Position numbers and translations under genes: made by a program | Notes under the pieces: generated by a model | What the model was told of the DNA's origin: nothing | What the model saw: the letters and a program-made list of their open reading frames with translations, nothing else | The model's database searches: none | Assembly (NCBI RefSeq): GCF_947497915.1 | Contig: NZ_CANMIJ010000001.1 | Span: 1,609,611-1,673,610, forward strand | Direction: 5' to 3' | Origin: an uncultured Erythrobacter sp. | GTDB lineage: Bacteria; Pseudomonadota; Alphaproteobacteria; Sphingomonadales; Sphingomonadaceae | Length of the DNA: 64,000 bases | Shown here: positions 1-8,442 of the stretch, piece after piece | How positions within the stretch are numbered: the first letter of the stretch is position 1 | How the letters are laid out: each line of letters begins with the position of its first letter

Positions 1-1
1 C

Positions 2-1192
2 GCCGCAATTACCGATCTGATGACCAGCGATGTGGTCGCCGAGCTGAACGATCACGTGCGCGAAGTGATGATGGAGGCGCTGGAACCGGAAGCGGTTGCC
101 ACCATCGCCGAACAGCTCGAAACCGATGATGCGGTCCAGCTGCTCGAAGATCTCGACGAGGATGACCAGAAGGCGATTATCGCTGAGCTGGAGCCGGAAA
201 CCGCCGCTGCTGTCAATTCCGCACTCGCCTATCCGGAGGAAACCGCCGGACGGCTGATGAACCGGCACGCGATGGCCGTGCCCGAGCACATGACCGTCGG
301 CGACTTGATCGATTACCTCCGCGAAGAGGGCGATCTGGAGCATGATTTCTTCGAAGTCTTTGTGATCGACGCTGGCCACCATCCGGTCGGCACATGCTCG
401 CTCAACTGGATCCTCACAACGCCGCGCTCGGTCGCTCTCACCGACGTGATGAAACGCGATCAGACCCTGATCCCTGTCAGCATGGATCAGGAAGAGGTCG
501 CGCTGATGTTCCAGAAATACGCGCTGATCTCTGCCGCTGTGGTGGACGATAGCGGCCGCCTTGTCGGGCAAATGACGGTGGATGATATCGTCCACATTAT
601 CTCCGAAGAGGCGGGCGAAGATGCACTGCTGCTATCCGGTGCGGGCGACGGCGATATTAATGAGCCGATACGAGAGGCCTATTCCAGCCGCGTTCGCTGG
701 TTGATCGCAAACCTTGGCACGGCCGTGGTTGCGTCCGCCATCATCGCGTTTTTTGGCGCAGCTATCGAGCAATTGGTTGCCTTGGCCGTGCTCATGCCGA
801 TTGTCGCGAGTATTGGCGGCAATGCGGGCACCCAGACGATGGCCGTCTCCGTGCGCGCAATTGCCACAAACCAGCTGACCCGTGCCAACACGCGCAAAAT
901 CCTTTGGAAGGAACTGCGCGTCGCCGTGCTGAATGGCGGCACGGTCGCGGTGCTGATCGGGATTGCGGCGGCTCTGCTTTATTCGCCGATGATGGGCGCT
1001 GTCATCGCAACAGCCATGATCATCAATATCGCGGTCGCGGGCCTTGCCGGTGTACTGGTGCCCGTAATTTTTGAACGTCTGGATCAGGATCCAGCGGTCG
1101 CATCATCGGTGTTTGTCACCATGATCACCGATTCCATGGGCTTTTTCGCCTTCCTCGGCCTCGCCGTGGTCAGCGGACTGGTGACGATGTGA
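2..1192 (+). CDS. mgtE: Magnesium transporter MgtE (5' end outside window)
   Basis: Inner-membrane Mg2+ channel/transporter gated by cytoplasmic Mg2+ sensing. The frame is open to the left edge; the first ATG is at 20, but the protein from there (390 residues) starts inside the helical MgtE N domain and is shorter than the usual 450 or so, so the gene begins upstream of the window. Seen in order: remainder of the acidic N domain with the family's 'DEDDQ' type segment, a pair of CBS domains (roughly residues 75-195 counted from position 20), then about five hydrophobic segments from residue 225 to the end. The pore-region motif GGNAGTQTM is present. It is followed after 44 bases by a DUF1489 gene on the same strand, which may be cotranscribed. 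Assignment is secure; substrate specificity (Mg2+ versus Co2+) is family knowledge. Confidence 0.93.
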   Translation, partial: AAITDLMTSDVVAELNDHVREVMMEALEPEAVATIAEQLETDDAVQLLEDLDEDDQKAIIAELEPETAAAVNSALAYPEETAGRLMNRHAMAVPEHMTVGDLIDYLREEGDLEHDFFEVFVIDAGHHPVGTCSLNWILTTPRSVALTDVMKRDQTLIPVSMDQEEVALMFQKYALISAAVVDDSGRLVGQMTVDDIVHIISEEAGEDALLLSGAGDGDINEPIREAYSSRVRWLIANLGTAVVASAIIAFFGAAIEQLVALAVLMPIVASIGGNAGTQTMAVSVRAIATNQLTRANTRKILWKELRVAVLNGGTVAVLIGIAAALLYSPMMGAVIATAMIINIAVAGLAGVLVPVIFERLDQDPAVASSVFVTMITDSMGFFAFLGLAVVSGLVTM

Positions 1193-1236
1193 GCCGATGG
1201 GCTTGAGCGCAGCGCGCTTGGCCCTATCTTGAACCG

Positions 1237-1635
1237 ATGCCGCTTCACATGACCAAGATCGCCTTTGGCGCGAAAAGCTGGGCCGACCTCGCCAGTTGGT
1301 ACAAGATCGACGCGACCGAGCCCAAACGGCTGACCACGAAATACCGCCCTACCCGTCACGAGGAGATGGTGGGCGGGTCGCTGTACTGGATATTGAACCA
1401 TTCGCTGGTCGCGCGGTCCGAAATTCTGAGCTTCACCGAAACGTCAGATGGCCGGTGGAACATCAACCTCAAACCCGAGCTGGTCCGCGTCCATCAAAAG
1501 CGCAAGCGAGCGCATCAGGGCTGGCGCTATTTGAAAGAAGACGACGCCCCGCGCGATCTGGCCGATGGCGAAGAGGTGGGCGACGTGCTGCCGGGCAAAA
1601 TGGCAGCTAAGCTGGAACGGCTTGGATTGATTTAA
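1237..1635 (+). CDS. DUF1489 family protein
   Basis: A 132-residue soluble protein that I recognise as the alphaproteobacterial DUF1489 family from its N-terminal HMTKIAFGAKSWADL-type opening and the basic central segment around KRKRAHQGWRYL. No catalytic motif, signal peptide or membrane segment is visible and the function is unknown. Start taken at ATG 1237; a second in-frame ATG at 1249 would remove four residues and neither has a strong Shine-Dalgarno. The gene is convergent with the Flp pilin gene, with only 19 bases between the stops. Confidence 0.8.
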   Translation: MPLHMTKIAFGAKSWADLASWYKIDATEPKRLTTKYRPTRHEEMVGGSLYWILNHSLVARSEILSFTETSDGRWNINLKPELVRVHQKRKRAHQGWRYLKEDDAPRDLADGEEVGDVLPGKMAAKLERLGLI

Positions 1636-1654
1636 GCCACCCGATCAATTGCGA

Positions 1655-1843
1655 TCAACTGTTCGCCAAAATCTCATTCGTGCTGCTGAACGTGTCGCTG
1701 AGTTGACTACCTAGACTCGCCATCGCGGTGATCGCGGCAATCGAGATAAGGCTGGCGATCAGCGCATATTCAATTGCGGTCGCTCCAGTCTCATCAGATG
1801 CGAATTCATTGAACTTTTTTCGTGCTAAATTCGCATATTGCAT
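1655..1843 (-). CDS. Flp/Fap-type pilin (orphan)
   Basis: Small type IVb pilin, normally the subunit of thin Flp adhesion pili built by the Tad machinery. The 62-residue product has the hallmark G-ATAIEYALI segment: a prepilin peptidase site (Gly-Ala) followed by glutamate five residues into a hydrophobic helix of about 20 residues, then a short polar tail. I start at ATG 1843, preceded by GGAG at good spacing, rather than the longer frame from 1873. No tad/cpa assembly gene (CpaA-F, TadBC) is in the window, so the pilin is either a dispersed copy or served by a distant tad locus. Confidence 0.9.
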   Translation of the reverse strand: MQYANLARKKFNEFASDETGATAIEYALIASLISIAAITAMASLGSQLSDTFSSTNEILANS

Positions 1844-1955
1844 GATGGTAGTCTCCAAGGATGAGACACACATCTAGTCGCGGGGTGTTACGCAAGCTCG
1901 ACACTACACCCTTTATTCGGCGTTAACACCTGAGGCGACAAAGCCACGAAAGCCA

Positions 1956-2627
1956 TCAAGTCAGCGGCGGCGCGCCCAGCCACACCCACAGCGCAAAGCC
2001 CGCCGACACAGCAATTGCAATCGCGGCCCTGCCCCATGGCACAGCTTCGATGCCTTCAACACTCTCAGGCTCTTCGCGCTTTCCCGTGATCATCGGTCCG
2101 ACCAGGTCGTCTAGCTTTACGAACGAATAGATGCTCACCGCGATGATGTGCAGGGCCGCCATGCCCAGCACGACCCAAAGGAAATCGGCGTGCCAATCGG
2201 TGAGCGTATCGGCGGTCATCACGCTGACCAGCGAGTTGAGCGGACCGGTTGCGCCGTCATAGGGATCACCTGCAAACAGCCCCATCGTGACCTGCGCCAG
2301 CATCACTCCGATCAGAGCAAGCACAGCAAACGCGCCCAACGGATTGTGGCCAATGGTAAAACCAGTGTCCTTACCGCGAAGGTGATTGAACGCCGCACGC
2401 GGGCTGCGCACAAACTGGCTGAAAAGCGCCGTGCGCGTGCCGATAAAGCCCCAGATGATCCGGAATATCAGCAGTGCGAGCAGCACCGCGCCCAGCCGCG
2501 TATGCCAATACCACAGCGAATTTTCGGCTGTGTACCACATCGCCGCAACCAGACCGACGAAGCTCCACTTCGTCAGCCTTAGCGGCAAATCCCAGACTTT
2601 GATCGGACGGGTCGGTGTTAACGCCAT
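1956..2627 (-). CDS. Cytochrome b561-family membrane protein
   Basis: A 223-residue di-haem b-type cytochrome of the inner membrane, probably passing electrons between the quinone pool or periplasmic partners and a small c-type cytochrome. Four or five hydrophobic helices are seen, with histidines in the expected places: the YWHTRLGAVLL helix (about residue 42), IGHNPLGA (about 93) and DWHADFLWVVLG plus ALHIIAV (about 144-160). It lies 9 bases downstream of the cytochrome c' gene on the same strand, so the two probably form a redox pair. Physiological donor and acceptor cannot be told from sequence. Confidence 0.88.
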   Translation of the reverse strand: MALTPTRPIKVWDLPLRLTKWSFVGLVAAMWYTAENSLWYWHTRLGAVLLALLIFRIIWGFIGTRTALFSQFVRSPRAAFNHLRGKDTGFTIGHNPLGAFAVLALIGVMLAQVTMGLFAGDPYDGATGPLNSLVSVMTADTLTDWHADFLWVVLGMAALHIIAVSIYSFVKLDDLVGPMITGKREEPESVEGIEAVPWGRAAIAIAVSAGFALWVWLGAPPLT

Positions 2628-2636
2628 CCGATATAA

Positions 2637-3131
2637 TCAGTCGTCGTCGAGGCGGAATTTGTCGTGGCAACCTTTGCAGCTGCCGCCGACGGCTTTGACC
2701 TGCTCGCCAACCGCTGCGGCGTCTCCGCTGGCGGCAATCGTTGCCATTTCTGCGGTGGTGTCGGCCAGTTTCTGGGCTGCCGCGTCAAATCCGGCTTTGT
2801 CGTCCCAAATCGCCGCGAGGGCTTCTGTGTCGAACCCATCATCAACGCTGGTGCCAGCCGGGAAAAAGCCAGAGATCTTCTGCGCGCGCTCGTTCATGTC
2901 GGTCGCCGCTGCGCCGATAGCAGCCAAATCAGGGTTATCTGTTTCAAGCTCGCTTCGGATCAGTTTGAACGCATCGCCCAAGCCTTCAAAGTTGGCTTGC
3001 CGCTCGTCGATGATTGCAGGCTCTTCAGAGTTGGCCGCGGCATCGTCCGCAGGCGCTTCGCCTCCGCAAGCAGCGAGAACGGCCAATGAAGCGCTGGCAG
3101 CAACAAGACGAAATTTTGGAAATGTATTCAT
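2637..3131 (-). CDS. Cytochrome c' / c-556-type lipoprotein
   Basis: Periplasmic four-helix-bundle c-type cytochrome. The single haem site CKGCH is at the extreme C-terminus, as in the cytochrome c'/c-556 family, and the body is helical and acidic. Start chosen at ATG 3131 with AGGAG upstream; this gives a signal peptide ending in a lipobox (LAVLAAC), so the mature protein should be lipid-anchored, which is less usual than the soluble form. The longer frame from 3245 lacks support. It is 164 residues and lies directly upstream of the b561 gene. A role in electron transfer or in binding small gases such as NO is family knowledge, not shown here. Confidence 0.88.
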   Translation of the reverse strand: MNTFPKFRLVAASASLAVLAACGGEAPADDAAANSEEPAIIDERQANFEGLGDAFKLIRSELETDNPDLAAIGAAATDMNERAQKISGFFPAGTSVDDGFDTEALAAIWDDKAGFDAAAQKLADTTAEMATIAASGDAAAVGEQVKAVGGSCKGCHDKFRLDDD

Positions 3132-3241
3132 GAAAAGGCTCCTAGGGATCGACGGGAACGTAGGTGGTCTGGCAACGAAACGCTTGTAAATCAAGCTTGT
3201 TACAGGGCAATCAATCCCCGCGCACCGTCTGCGACCAGCGC

Positions 3242-4273
3242 TCAATCGTCGCCAAATCGGGCTTTTCTTAAATCGGCCCGCGCTTTCTCAAGCTCGCCAT
3301 CAGTTACGGCATAACCGAAATCGAAAAGATCGGACAATGCCTCATCCTCATATCCGCAAAAACTGCGGCTCAGGAATGTTCGGCCGTCCAATGTGAGATG
3401 TTCAATGCTCCAGTTGGTTGCGTGGAGACAAATCATGTTTGAGCCATCATCGCTGGTTTTTCTAGGTTCCTGCATCGGCTTCGCGTCCAAGTTGGCCACC
3501 TTCATAAAGGCCTTGAACTTATCGCTCTCAACTTCAGTCAAGCGGCGCGCTCCGGTCGCTTTGACACCGCCGGGCTCGTATCCTCCCGAACCGTCCAGCA
3601 TGGTCCACGTGACGACAAAATCACCCGGCTCCCATTCGTCGATCCGCACCGCATAGGCGGGTAGAGAGTTTGGGTAAGCGGCAAAACGGAAACGGCTTGT
3701 GAACAGGTCTAAACTGTCGACCGATTCAAAGCTTGGTTCGCCCATCGCGCTCAGATGATCGCCGTACCACCCTTCGTAGAATACGCTCCAACTGCCAGCG
3801 CCCTCGCTATCGTTATCACCATCGTCAGACCAGCCTGTGTCCGGCACGAAATTGGCACGCGTGAAAAGCTGGCTTTTCATCAAAATGTCGAATTCACGCG
3901 GCGGGTAGAGAGCGATGTAAATTCCGTCTTTTGAGGCGCGATCACCCAGTCTATCCAACACCGAAACTGGGCATTCGGAATCGCTCGGATGCCCCTGGTG
4001 CAAGATTTGTAAATCCCTCACACCGTCGACTACAATTTCTTGGCGCTGCACATCCAGTTCGCTTTGATACGTCACCGAGCAAACGAATAGATCATGATCT
4101 TTACGCTCGTAGTCCAGCTTGGCGATGTGCGCGATGTCCGGCTGGGCTTGGTCTGGCAATTCCGCGCTTTCCGGTTCAAATTCGATAACCCGCCACTCAG
4201 CAGGAAGCACCTGCGCTTGAGCCGGAACCGCGAGCGGCATGGCGATCAAAGCAGCAAGAGCAGCGCGGATCAT
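3242..4273 (-). CDS. Secreted protein of unknown function
   Basis: I do not recognise this 343-residue protein. It has a clear Sec signal peptide (MIRAALAALIAMPLAVPAQA, cleavage near residue 20) and no further membrane segment, so it should be periplasmic or secreted. The body is acidic and rich in Asp/Trp/Phe with several cysteines (for example FVCSVTY, DSECPV, MICLHA, SFCGYED) that could form disulfides. It is the last gene of the minus-strand run that starts at 8119, separated from the DUF1295 gene by 4 bases. Membership in an operon that also encodes a CPWC thiol oxidoreductase fits a disulfide-bearing exported protein, but this is inference. Confidence 0.75.
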   Translation of the reverse strand: MIRAALAALIAMPLAVPAQAQVLPAEWRVIEFEPESAELPDQAQPDIAHIAKLDYERKDHDLFVCSVTYQSELDVQRQEIVVDGVRDLQILHQGHPSDSECPVSVLDRLGDRASKDGIYIALYPPREFDILMKSQLFTRANFVPDTGWSDDGDNDSEGAGSWSVFYEGWYGDHLSAMGEPSFESVDSLDLFTSRFRFAAYPNSLPAYAVRIDEWEPGDFVVTWTMLDGSGGYEPGGVKATGARRLTEVESDKFKAFMKVANLDAKPMQEPRKTSDDGSNMICLHATNWSIEHLTLDGRTFLSRSFCGYEDEALSDLFDFGYAVTDGELEKARADLRKARFGDD

Positions 4274-4277
4274 ACGT

Positions 4278-5192
4278 TTATCCCTTTGGCGGCTTTGGTA
4301 TCAGTGCGGGCGTGTTCTTGCGGTATTCCTGATAGGCTGGATCATCGCCCCAGCGCTCTTTGGCTTGGGCGTTTTGCAAGTTTACTCCGCTCACTTTGGT
4401 AAGCAACAGCGTCACAAACAGCGGGGAGATGACTGCCAGCCATGCGGTGCCGGACAGCACCGGCAGGGTCATCACAAGAATGCCCGACCACAGTGTGATC
4501 TCGCCGAAATAGTTCGGATGGCGAGACCAGCGCCATAGGCCGACATTGATAAAATCGCCCTTGTTCGCAGGGTCTTCCTTGAATTCTTTTTTCTGGCGAT
4601 CGGCGATCACTTCCCATGCAAAACCCAGCACCCAGATCGCAGCGCCCAGCCAGAAGAAGATGCCGATTTCCACGCGCTCGCTGGCGGTGATCGCAACAAG
4701 CGCAGCGGCGGCGGTGAATATCACCCACACGGCTTGAAGCGTCCACGCGACAAGGAAGCGCGCGGGATTGACTTTGATCTTTTCAAAGCGGGAATCCGTG
4801 CCGCCTTCGCGCCGGATACGCATGAACAGGAATGATCCCAGTCGCAGCGTCCAAATGCCAACCATTGCCGCAATCACTATCGCGCGCAGATCGAGCGGGC
4901 CGGAAACTGCGCAGGCAAAGGCTGTCACGGTCAGATAGGTGATCGCGCCGGTCGTATCGTAAAACTTGTCCGTCTTCGCAGCGGCGGAAGGAAGGAATGC
5001 GAGCCAGTTCACCACAAACGCGATTACGCCGCACAGGAACACGGCGGGGTATCCGGCAACAACGACGCTTTGGCTGCCGAGGAACCACGAAAAGGCAAAG
5101 CCGATGATGGTCACAACACCGACGACCATTAGGCTTTTGCCCGCGCCTCCGCCGGATTTCGCGATCTTGGTGGTTGCGTCGTCTTCGCTCAT
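4278..5192 (-). CDS. DUF1295 membrane protein (steroid 5-alpha-reductase-like)
   Basis: Integral membrane protein of the DUF1295 family, related to the C-terminal domain of steroid 5-alpha reductases and to isoprenylcysteine methyltransferases. The product (304 residues) has about seven to eight hydrophobic helices and the family signature GLWRWSRHPNYFGEI near residue 215-230, followed by the C-terminal YQEYRKNTPALIPKPPKG tail. Start set at ATG 5192, which overlaps the stop of the upstream FrnE-like gene in an ATGA arrangement and so is likely translationally coupled; the longer frame from 5324 lies inside that gene. Substrate is unknown; an NADPH-dependent enone or lipid reductase is the family expectation. 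Confidence 0.85.
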   Translation of the reverse strand: MSEDDATTKIAKSGGGAGKSLMVVGVVTIIGFAFSWFLGSQSVVVAGYPAVFLCGVIAFVVNWLAFLPSAAAKTDKFYDTTGAITYLTVTAFACAVSGPLDLRAIVIAAMVGIWTLRLGSFLFMRIRREGGTDSRFEKIKVNPARFLVAWTLQAVWVIFTAAAALVAITASERVEIGIFFWLGAAIWVLGFAWEVIADRQKKEFKEDPANKGDFINVGLWRWSRHPNYFGEITLWSGILVMTLPVLSGTAWLAVISPLFVTLLLTKVSGVNLQNAQAKERWGDDPAYQEYRKNTPALIPKPPKG

Positions 5193-5878
5193 TGGCTTGC
5201 TTCCCTGCTTTTCTGGGCCACGCGGCGCAGTGCATTCACATATGTTTCGGGCGCCTGCGCGCCGGGGATCATGAACTTTCCATTCACGACCATTGCCGGA
5301 ACGCCGGAAATGTTGAGATCCCACGCCTGCTGTTCCTCGGCGATCACTCTCGCTTCAAGGTCTGCATCGTTCAGCGCGGCTTTCGCCGCCTCGCGGTGGA
5401 GGCCGACGCTGGCTGCGATATCGAGCAGCACGTCGCGCTCACCAATCCGCTGGCGCTCGTTAAAATGGGCTTTGAACAGCGCAAGCTTCAGTTCGGTCTG
5501 CACCTTTGGGCCAGCGTGCTCCAATGCAAAACCAAGCAATTTGTGCGCATCGCGCGTGTTCCACATCATCGCGGCGGGAGCCGGTTCTTCGCCGCCTTCA
5601 TAAGCAAGCGATACGCCTGCCTCTTCCGCGATGGACCTCATCTGACCGCGCACGGCCGCGCCCTCTTCGGCGGTGCGGCGATATTTACGCTTAAGGTGCG
5701 CTTCCTGTTCCTCGCCTTCGGTTGGCATGTCAGGGTTCAATTCAAATGGCCGCCAGCGAATCTCCGCGTCAATTTCGCCATTCAGTTCGCCAAGCGCCTT
5801 TTGCAATTGGCCGTATCCGATCGCGCACCACGGGCACATTACGTCAGAATAAATGTCGATCGTCAGCGTATCGCTCAT
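5189..5878 (-). CDS. DsbA-family oxidoreductase, FrnE-like
   Basis: Cytoplasmic thioredoxin-fold protein with an inserted helical domain, resembling FrnE / 2-hydroxychromene-2-carboxylate isomerase-like DsbA proteins. The active-site motif CPWC is at about residues 16-19 (SDVMCPWCAIGY), and the cis-proline loop is SGVPAMVVNGKFMIPGAQ near residue 190. There is no signal peptide. Start at ATG 5878 gives 229 residues; the frame from 5935 would add 19 residues that overlap the 3' end of nudC. Genes on either side are 13 bases upstream (nudC) and a 4-base overlap downstream (DUF1295). Activity as disulfide isomerase versus another isomerase cannot be decided. Confidence 0.88.
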   Translation of the reverse strand: MSDTLTIDIYSDVMCPWCAIGYGQLQKALGELNGEIDAEIRWRPFELNPDMPTEGEEQEAHLKRKYRRTAEEGAAVRGQMRSIAEEAGVSLAYEGGEEPAPAAMMWNTRDAHKLLGFALEHAGPKVQTELKLALFKAHFNERQRIGERDVLLDIAASVGLHREAAKAALNDADLEARVIAEEQQAWDLNISGVPAMVVNGKFMIPGAQAPETYVNALRRVAQKSREASQ

Positions 5879-5891
5879 GTCTTCAACCAGT

Positions 5892-6803
5892 CTATTTATC
5901 GAGCCACCATGTGAGCAAGTGATGCGCGATGGCATATTTCTGCGGGAAGATCAGATGCTCGTTTCCGCCCGGACCTGCGCGGCGCGCATCTTCCAATTCC
6001 TCCCGTGTGAACCAACGCGCATCGTCCAACTCGGTTTCATCGAGTGTAATTTCGGGATCGTCCGTGAAAGAATGGCACCCGATCATCAATTGGCTGGGAA
6101 ATGGCCAAGGTTGGCTGGCGATATACGTCACATCGCGCGCTTTTACGCCTGCCTCTTCCCATACTTCACGGGCCACGGCTTCCTCGATGGTTTCACCGGG
6201 TTCGACAAATCCGGCGAGTGCGGAATAGATTTTCGGCGGGAAGCGCGGCTGACGGCCGAGCAGCAATTTATCCTCATGTTCGACCAACATGATTGTGACG
6301 GGATCGGTGCGCGGGAAATGCTGCGCGCCGCAGCCGCCCTCTGCTTCCGGCTTGCAATCGCGCTGCCAGCCGCCCTTGGCAAGGTGCGTGCGCGATCCGC
6401 ATTTGGCGCAGAATTGATGCCGCGCATGCCAATCAACCAGGCTGCGCGCGCCGCCATAAATGGCGAGGTCTTCCGGGCGAAGCTGCTGCATCACCTGCCA
6501 GACGCGCGGCATGGCATAGGCCGGGCCCACATCGCCGACATCGGGCACGGCGGCAAAGCATGCTTTGTCATCGAGCAGGCCTAGGAACACCAGCTCCGCT
6601 TCCGGATCGGCATCGGCCAATGTGCCCCAGACAAGACCGCCGGTCTCATCGATATCAGGCATCAATCCGTCGAGTTTCAGAACCCGCGCGCGCCAGTTCA
6701 TATGCCCGGCAAGCGCATCGGGATCGACGCGGATATTGTCCGCACGATCAATCGGCGAGCCGGAAAATGCGATTGGGGCGTCAGCCAGAGACTGCCCGCT
6801 CAT
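5892..6803 (-). CDS. nudC: NAD(H)/NADPH pyrophosphatase or RNA-decapping Nudix hydrolase NudC
   Basis: Zinc-containing Nudix enzyme that hydrolyses NADH to NMNH and AMP and, in E. coli, removes NAD caps from RNA. Seen: N-terminal family domain, a zinc ribbon with FCAKCG then a second cysteine pair (DCKPEAEGGCG), the Nudix box (GFVEPGETIEEAVAREVWEE, continuing into AGV) and the NudC-specific SQPWPFPSQLMIG segment directly after it. Start at ATG 6803, whose first base is shared with the stop of the upstream hydrolase gene (TAATG), arguing for coupling; the 6905 frame start lies inside that gene. 303 residues, normal for the family. Assignment is firm. Confidence 0.95.
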   Translation of the reverse strand: MSGQSLADAPIAFSGSPIDRADNIRVDPDALAGHMNWRARVLKLDGLMPDIDETGGLVWGTLADADPEAELVFLGLLDDKACFAAVPDVGDVGPAYAMPRVWQVMQQLRPEDLAIYGGARSLVDWHARHQFCAKCGSRTHLAKGGWQRDCKPEAEGGCGAQHFPRTDPVTIMLVEHEDKLLLGRQPRFPPKIYSALAGFVEPGETIEEAVAREVWEEAGVKARDVTYIASQPWPFPSQLMIGCHSFTDDPEITLDETELDDARWFTREELEDARRAGPGGNEHLIFPQKYAIAHHLLTWWLDK

Positions 6804-8119
6804 TACGCAGCCTTGGCAGCGCGCATCGCGGTAAGATCGCTCTCCAGCGCGGCGAGAAATTCGGCGCGGATCGGGAACGCTTCGGTTGGCATATATTGCG
6901 TCCACAATGCAGACCGCAGCCCTAGGTTGAAATCAACAGCGCCCAATGTGCCAGCCGCACCGCCCCAGCCGAATGTTCCATTGACGGAACGACCGCCTGC
7001 GCCGTGGCCTTGTCCGACCATCCAGCTTCCGGTCAGATCAACGGTTTCTGGAAGCAGGTTCGATGTGCCAACGCGGACAGAATCTTCGCTCATCACACGG
7101 GTATCGCCCAGCTTTCCGTAGCCAAGCAGCATCCGCAGGAAGCGGTCATAGTCTTTGGGCGAGGACACAAGACCGCCGCCACCCGAAGGAATTTTCGGCG
7201 CATCGGTGTAAATGGTCGCAGCCGCTGGATCGATCGGCAGCGGCATTCCGGCGAGAATGCCGTAATTGTCCGTCATGCGGGAAATTTCGCTTTTCGGGAC
7301 AGTCATCCACGTGCTGTCCATGCCGCATGGTTCAAAAATACGCTCTTTCAGAAACGTCTCGAACGGCTTGCCGGAGGCAACTTCAACGATGCGGCCCAAC
7401 AGGTCGATACTGCAGGAATAGCTCCACTTGGTCGCAGGTTGGTATTCGAGCGGCAGCGTGGCCAGACGATCCGCCCAAACTTCTAGGTTCGGCGCAGGCT
7501 CAACCACTGGGATGCCCGGGATCGGAATGCGGCTGACCCGTCCGCCGACAAGGCCATTTTCACGGTACGCATTAAGCAGCGGCCCTTTGCTGGTGATCAG
7601 ATAGCCAAGACCCGCCGTGTGGGTCAGCAGGTGGCGCATCGTGATCGGCGTAGTGACCGGAACAGTATCGTCCAGCGCGCCTTCGCGGTCGACCAACACG
7701 CGCATGTTTTTGAACGCGGGCAGCACATCATGAAGCGGCTGATCCATGGTCAGCAGACCGTCTTCAATCAGCATCATAATCGCCATGCCCGTAATCGGCT
7801 TGCTCATCGAATAGATGCGATACAGCGAGTCCATATCAACGGGTGTGGAACCGTTCATCGAAAGTGTGCCGCCGCCCACGGTATGAGCCATATCGTTCTG
7901 ACCCCAACCGAAGGTTAGGAACAGGTTCGCGACCTTGCGCTCTGACACGTATTTTTCGGCCATTGCTGCAACGCTTGGCCATGATTGGCTGACATCATGC
8001 GCAAATGCACCGCGACCCAGCGGCAGCGTCGAAAGCGCGGCGCCTGCTGCAATATAGCCTCCACCGCGGAACAGCGATCGGCGTGACAGTTCGGACGATT
8101 GGAAATTGCGATAGGCCAT
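6803..8119 (-). CDS. Tat-exported serine hydrolase of the class C beta-lactamase fold
   Basis: Predicted periplasmic serine hydrolase (esterase, beta-lactamase or transglycosylase-like; 438 residues). The N-terminus has a twin-arginine signal (SRRSLFRGGGYIAAG, Ala-rich h-region, cleavage near residue 40). The catalytic S-x-x-K is in IYSMSKPITGMA (about residue 105), and the second motif is KWSYSCSIDLLGRIVE, where penicillin-binding proteins have YxN; the C in third position favours an esterase-type member over a true beta-lactamase. A strong GGAG precedes ATG 8119. First gene of the run 8119-3242. Substrate is unknown. Confidence 0.88.
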   Translation of the reverse strand: MAYRNFQSSELSRRSLFRGGGYIAAGAALSTLPLGRGAFAHDVSQSWPSVAAMAEKYVSERKVANLFLTFGWGQNDMAHTVGGGTLSMNGSTPVDMDSLYRIYSMSKPITGMAIMMLIEDGLLTMDQPLHDVLPAFKNMRVLVDREGALDDTVPVTTPITMRHLLTHTAGLGYLITSKGPLLNAYRENGLVGGRVSRIPIPGIPVVEPAPNLEVWADRLATLPLEYQPATKWSYSCSIDLLGRIVEVASGKPFETFLKERIFEPCGMDSTWMTVPKSEISRMTDNYGILAGMPLPIDPAAATIYTDAPKIPSGGGGLVSSPKDYDRFLRMLLGYGKLGDTRVMSEDSVRVGTSNLLPETVDLTGSWMVGQGHGAGGRSVNGTFGWGGAAGTLGAVDFNLGLRSALWTQYMPTEAFPIRAEFLAALESDLTAMRAAKAA

Positions 8120-8220
8120 AGGGGGTCTCTCCGAGAATTGGTTGACGTCTTTTTGGGGGAGTTAAAGTAAGTGGTCAATCGGGACTTGAAATTCGGCGGT
8201 GTCCTACCCATATAACACAC

Positions 8221-8442
8221 ATGTTCAATATTATTGCATGGGCCTTTGGCCTTCTCTCACTGATCATCGTAATTCCTTCGACGATTCCGTTTCTTGGTTG
8301 GGGCAACTGGCTTGCCCTTCCCCTTATCGTGATCGGGGTCGTCTTTGGCGCGCTGTCATCCAGCGATAGTGGCCGAAATTTCTGCCTTATCGTGTTGCTG
8401 ATCGCGGCTGTACGCTTGGCGATTGGCGGCGGATTTATCTAA
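8221..8442 (+). CDS. Small membrane protein, unknown
   Basis: A 73-residue, very hydrophobic protein with two to three membrane helices (residues about 3-22, 28-46, 53-72) and short charged links (SSSDSGR). No family recognised. There is no clear Shine-Dalgarno before ATG 8221, but codon use resembles the neighbours and the ORF ends exactly at the convergent mutY stop with a 4-base overlap, which supports a real gene. Confidence 0.6.
   Translation: MFNIIAWAFGLLSLIIVIPSTIPFLGWGNWLALPLIVIGVVFGALSSSDSGRNFCLIVLLIAAVRLAIGGGFI

Noticed and set aside
1196..1227. Hairpin-like GGGCTTGAGCGC / GCGCTTGGCCC after mgtE as a terminator
   Set aside because: Pairing is imperfect and no T-run follows, so I do not call a terminator.
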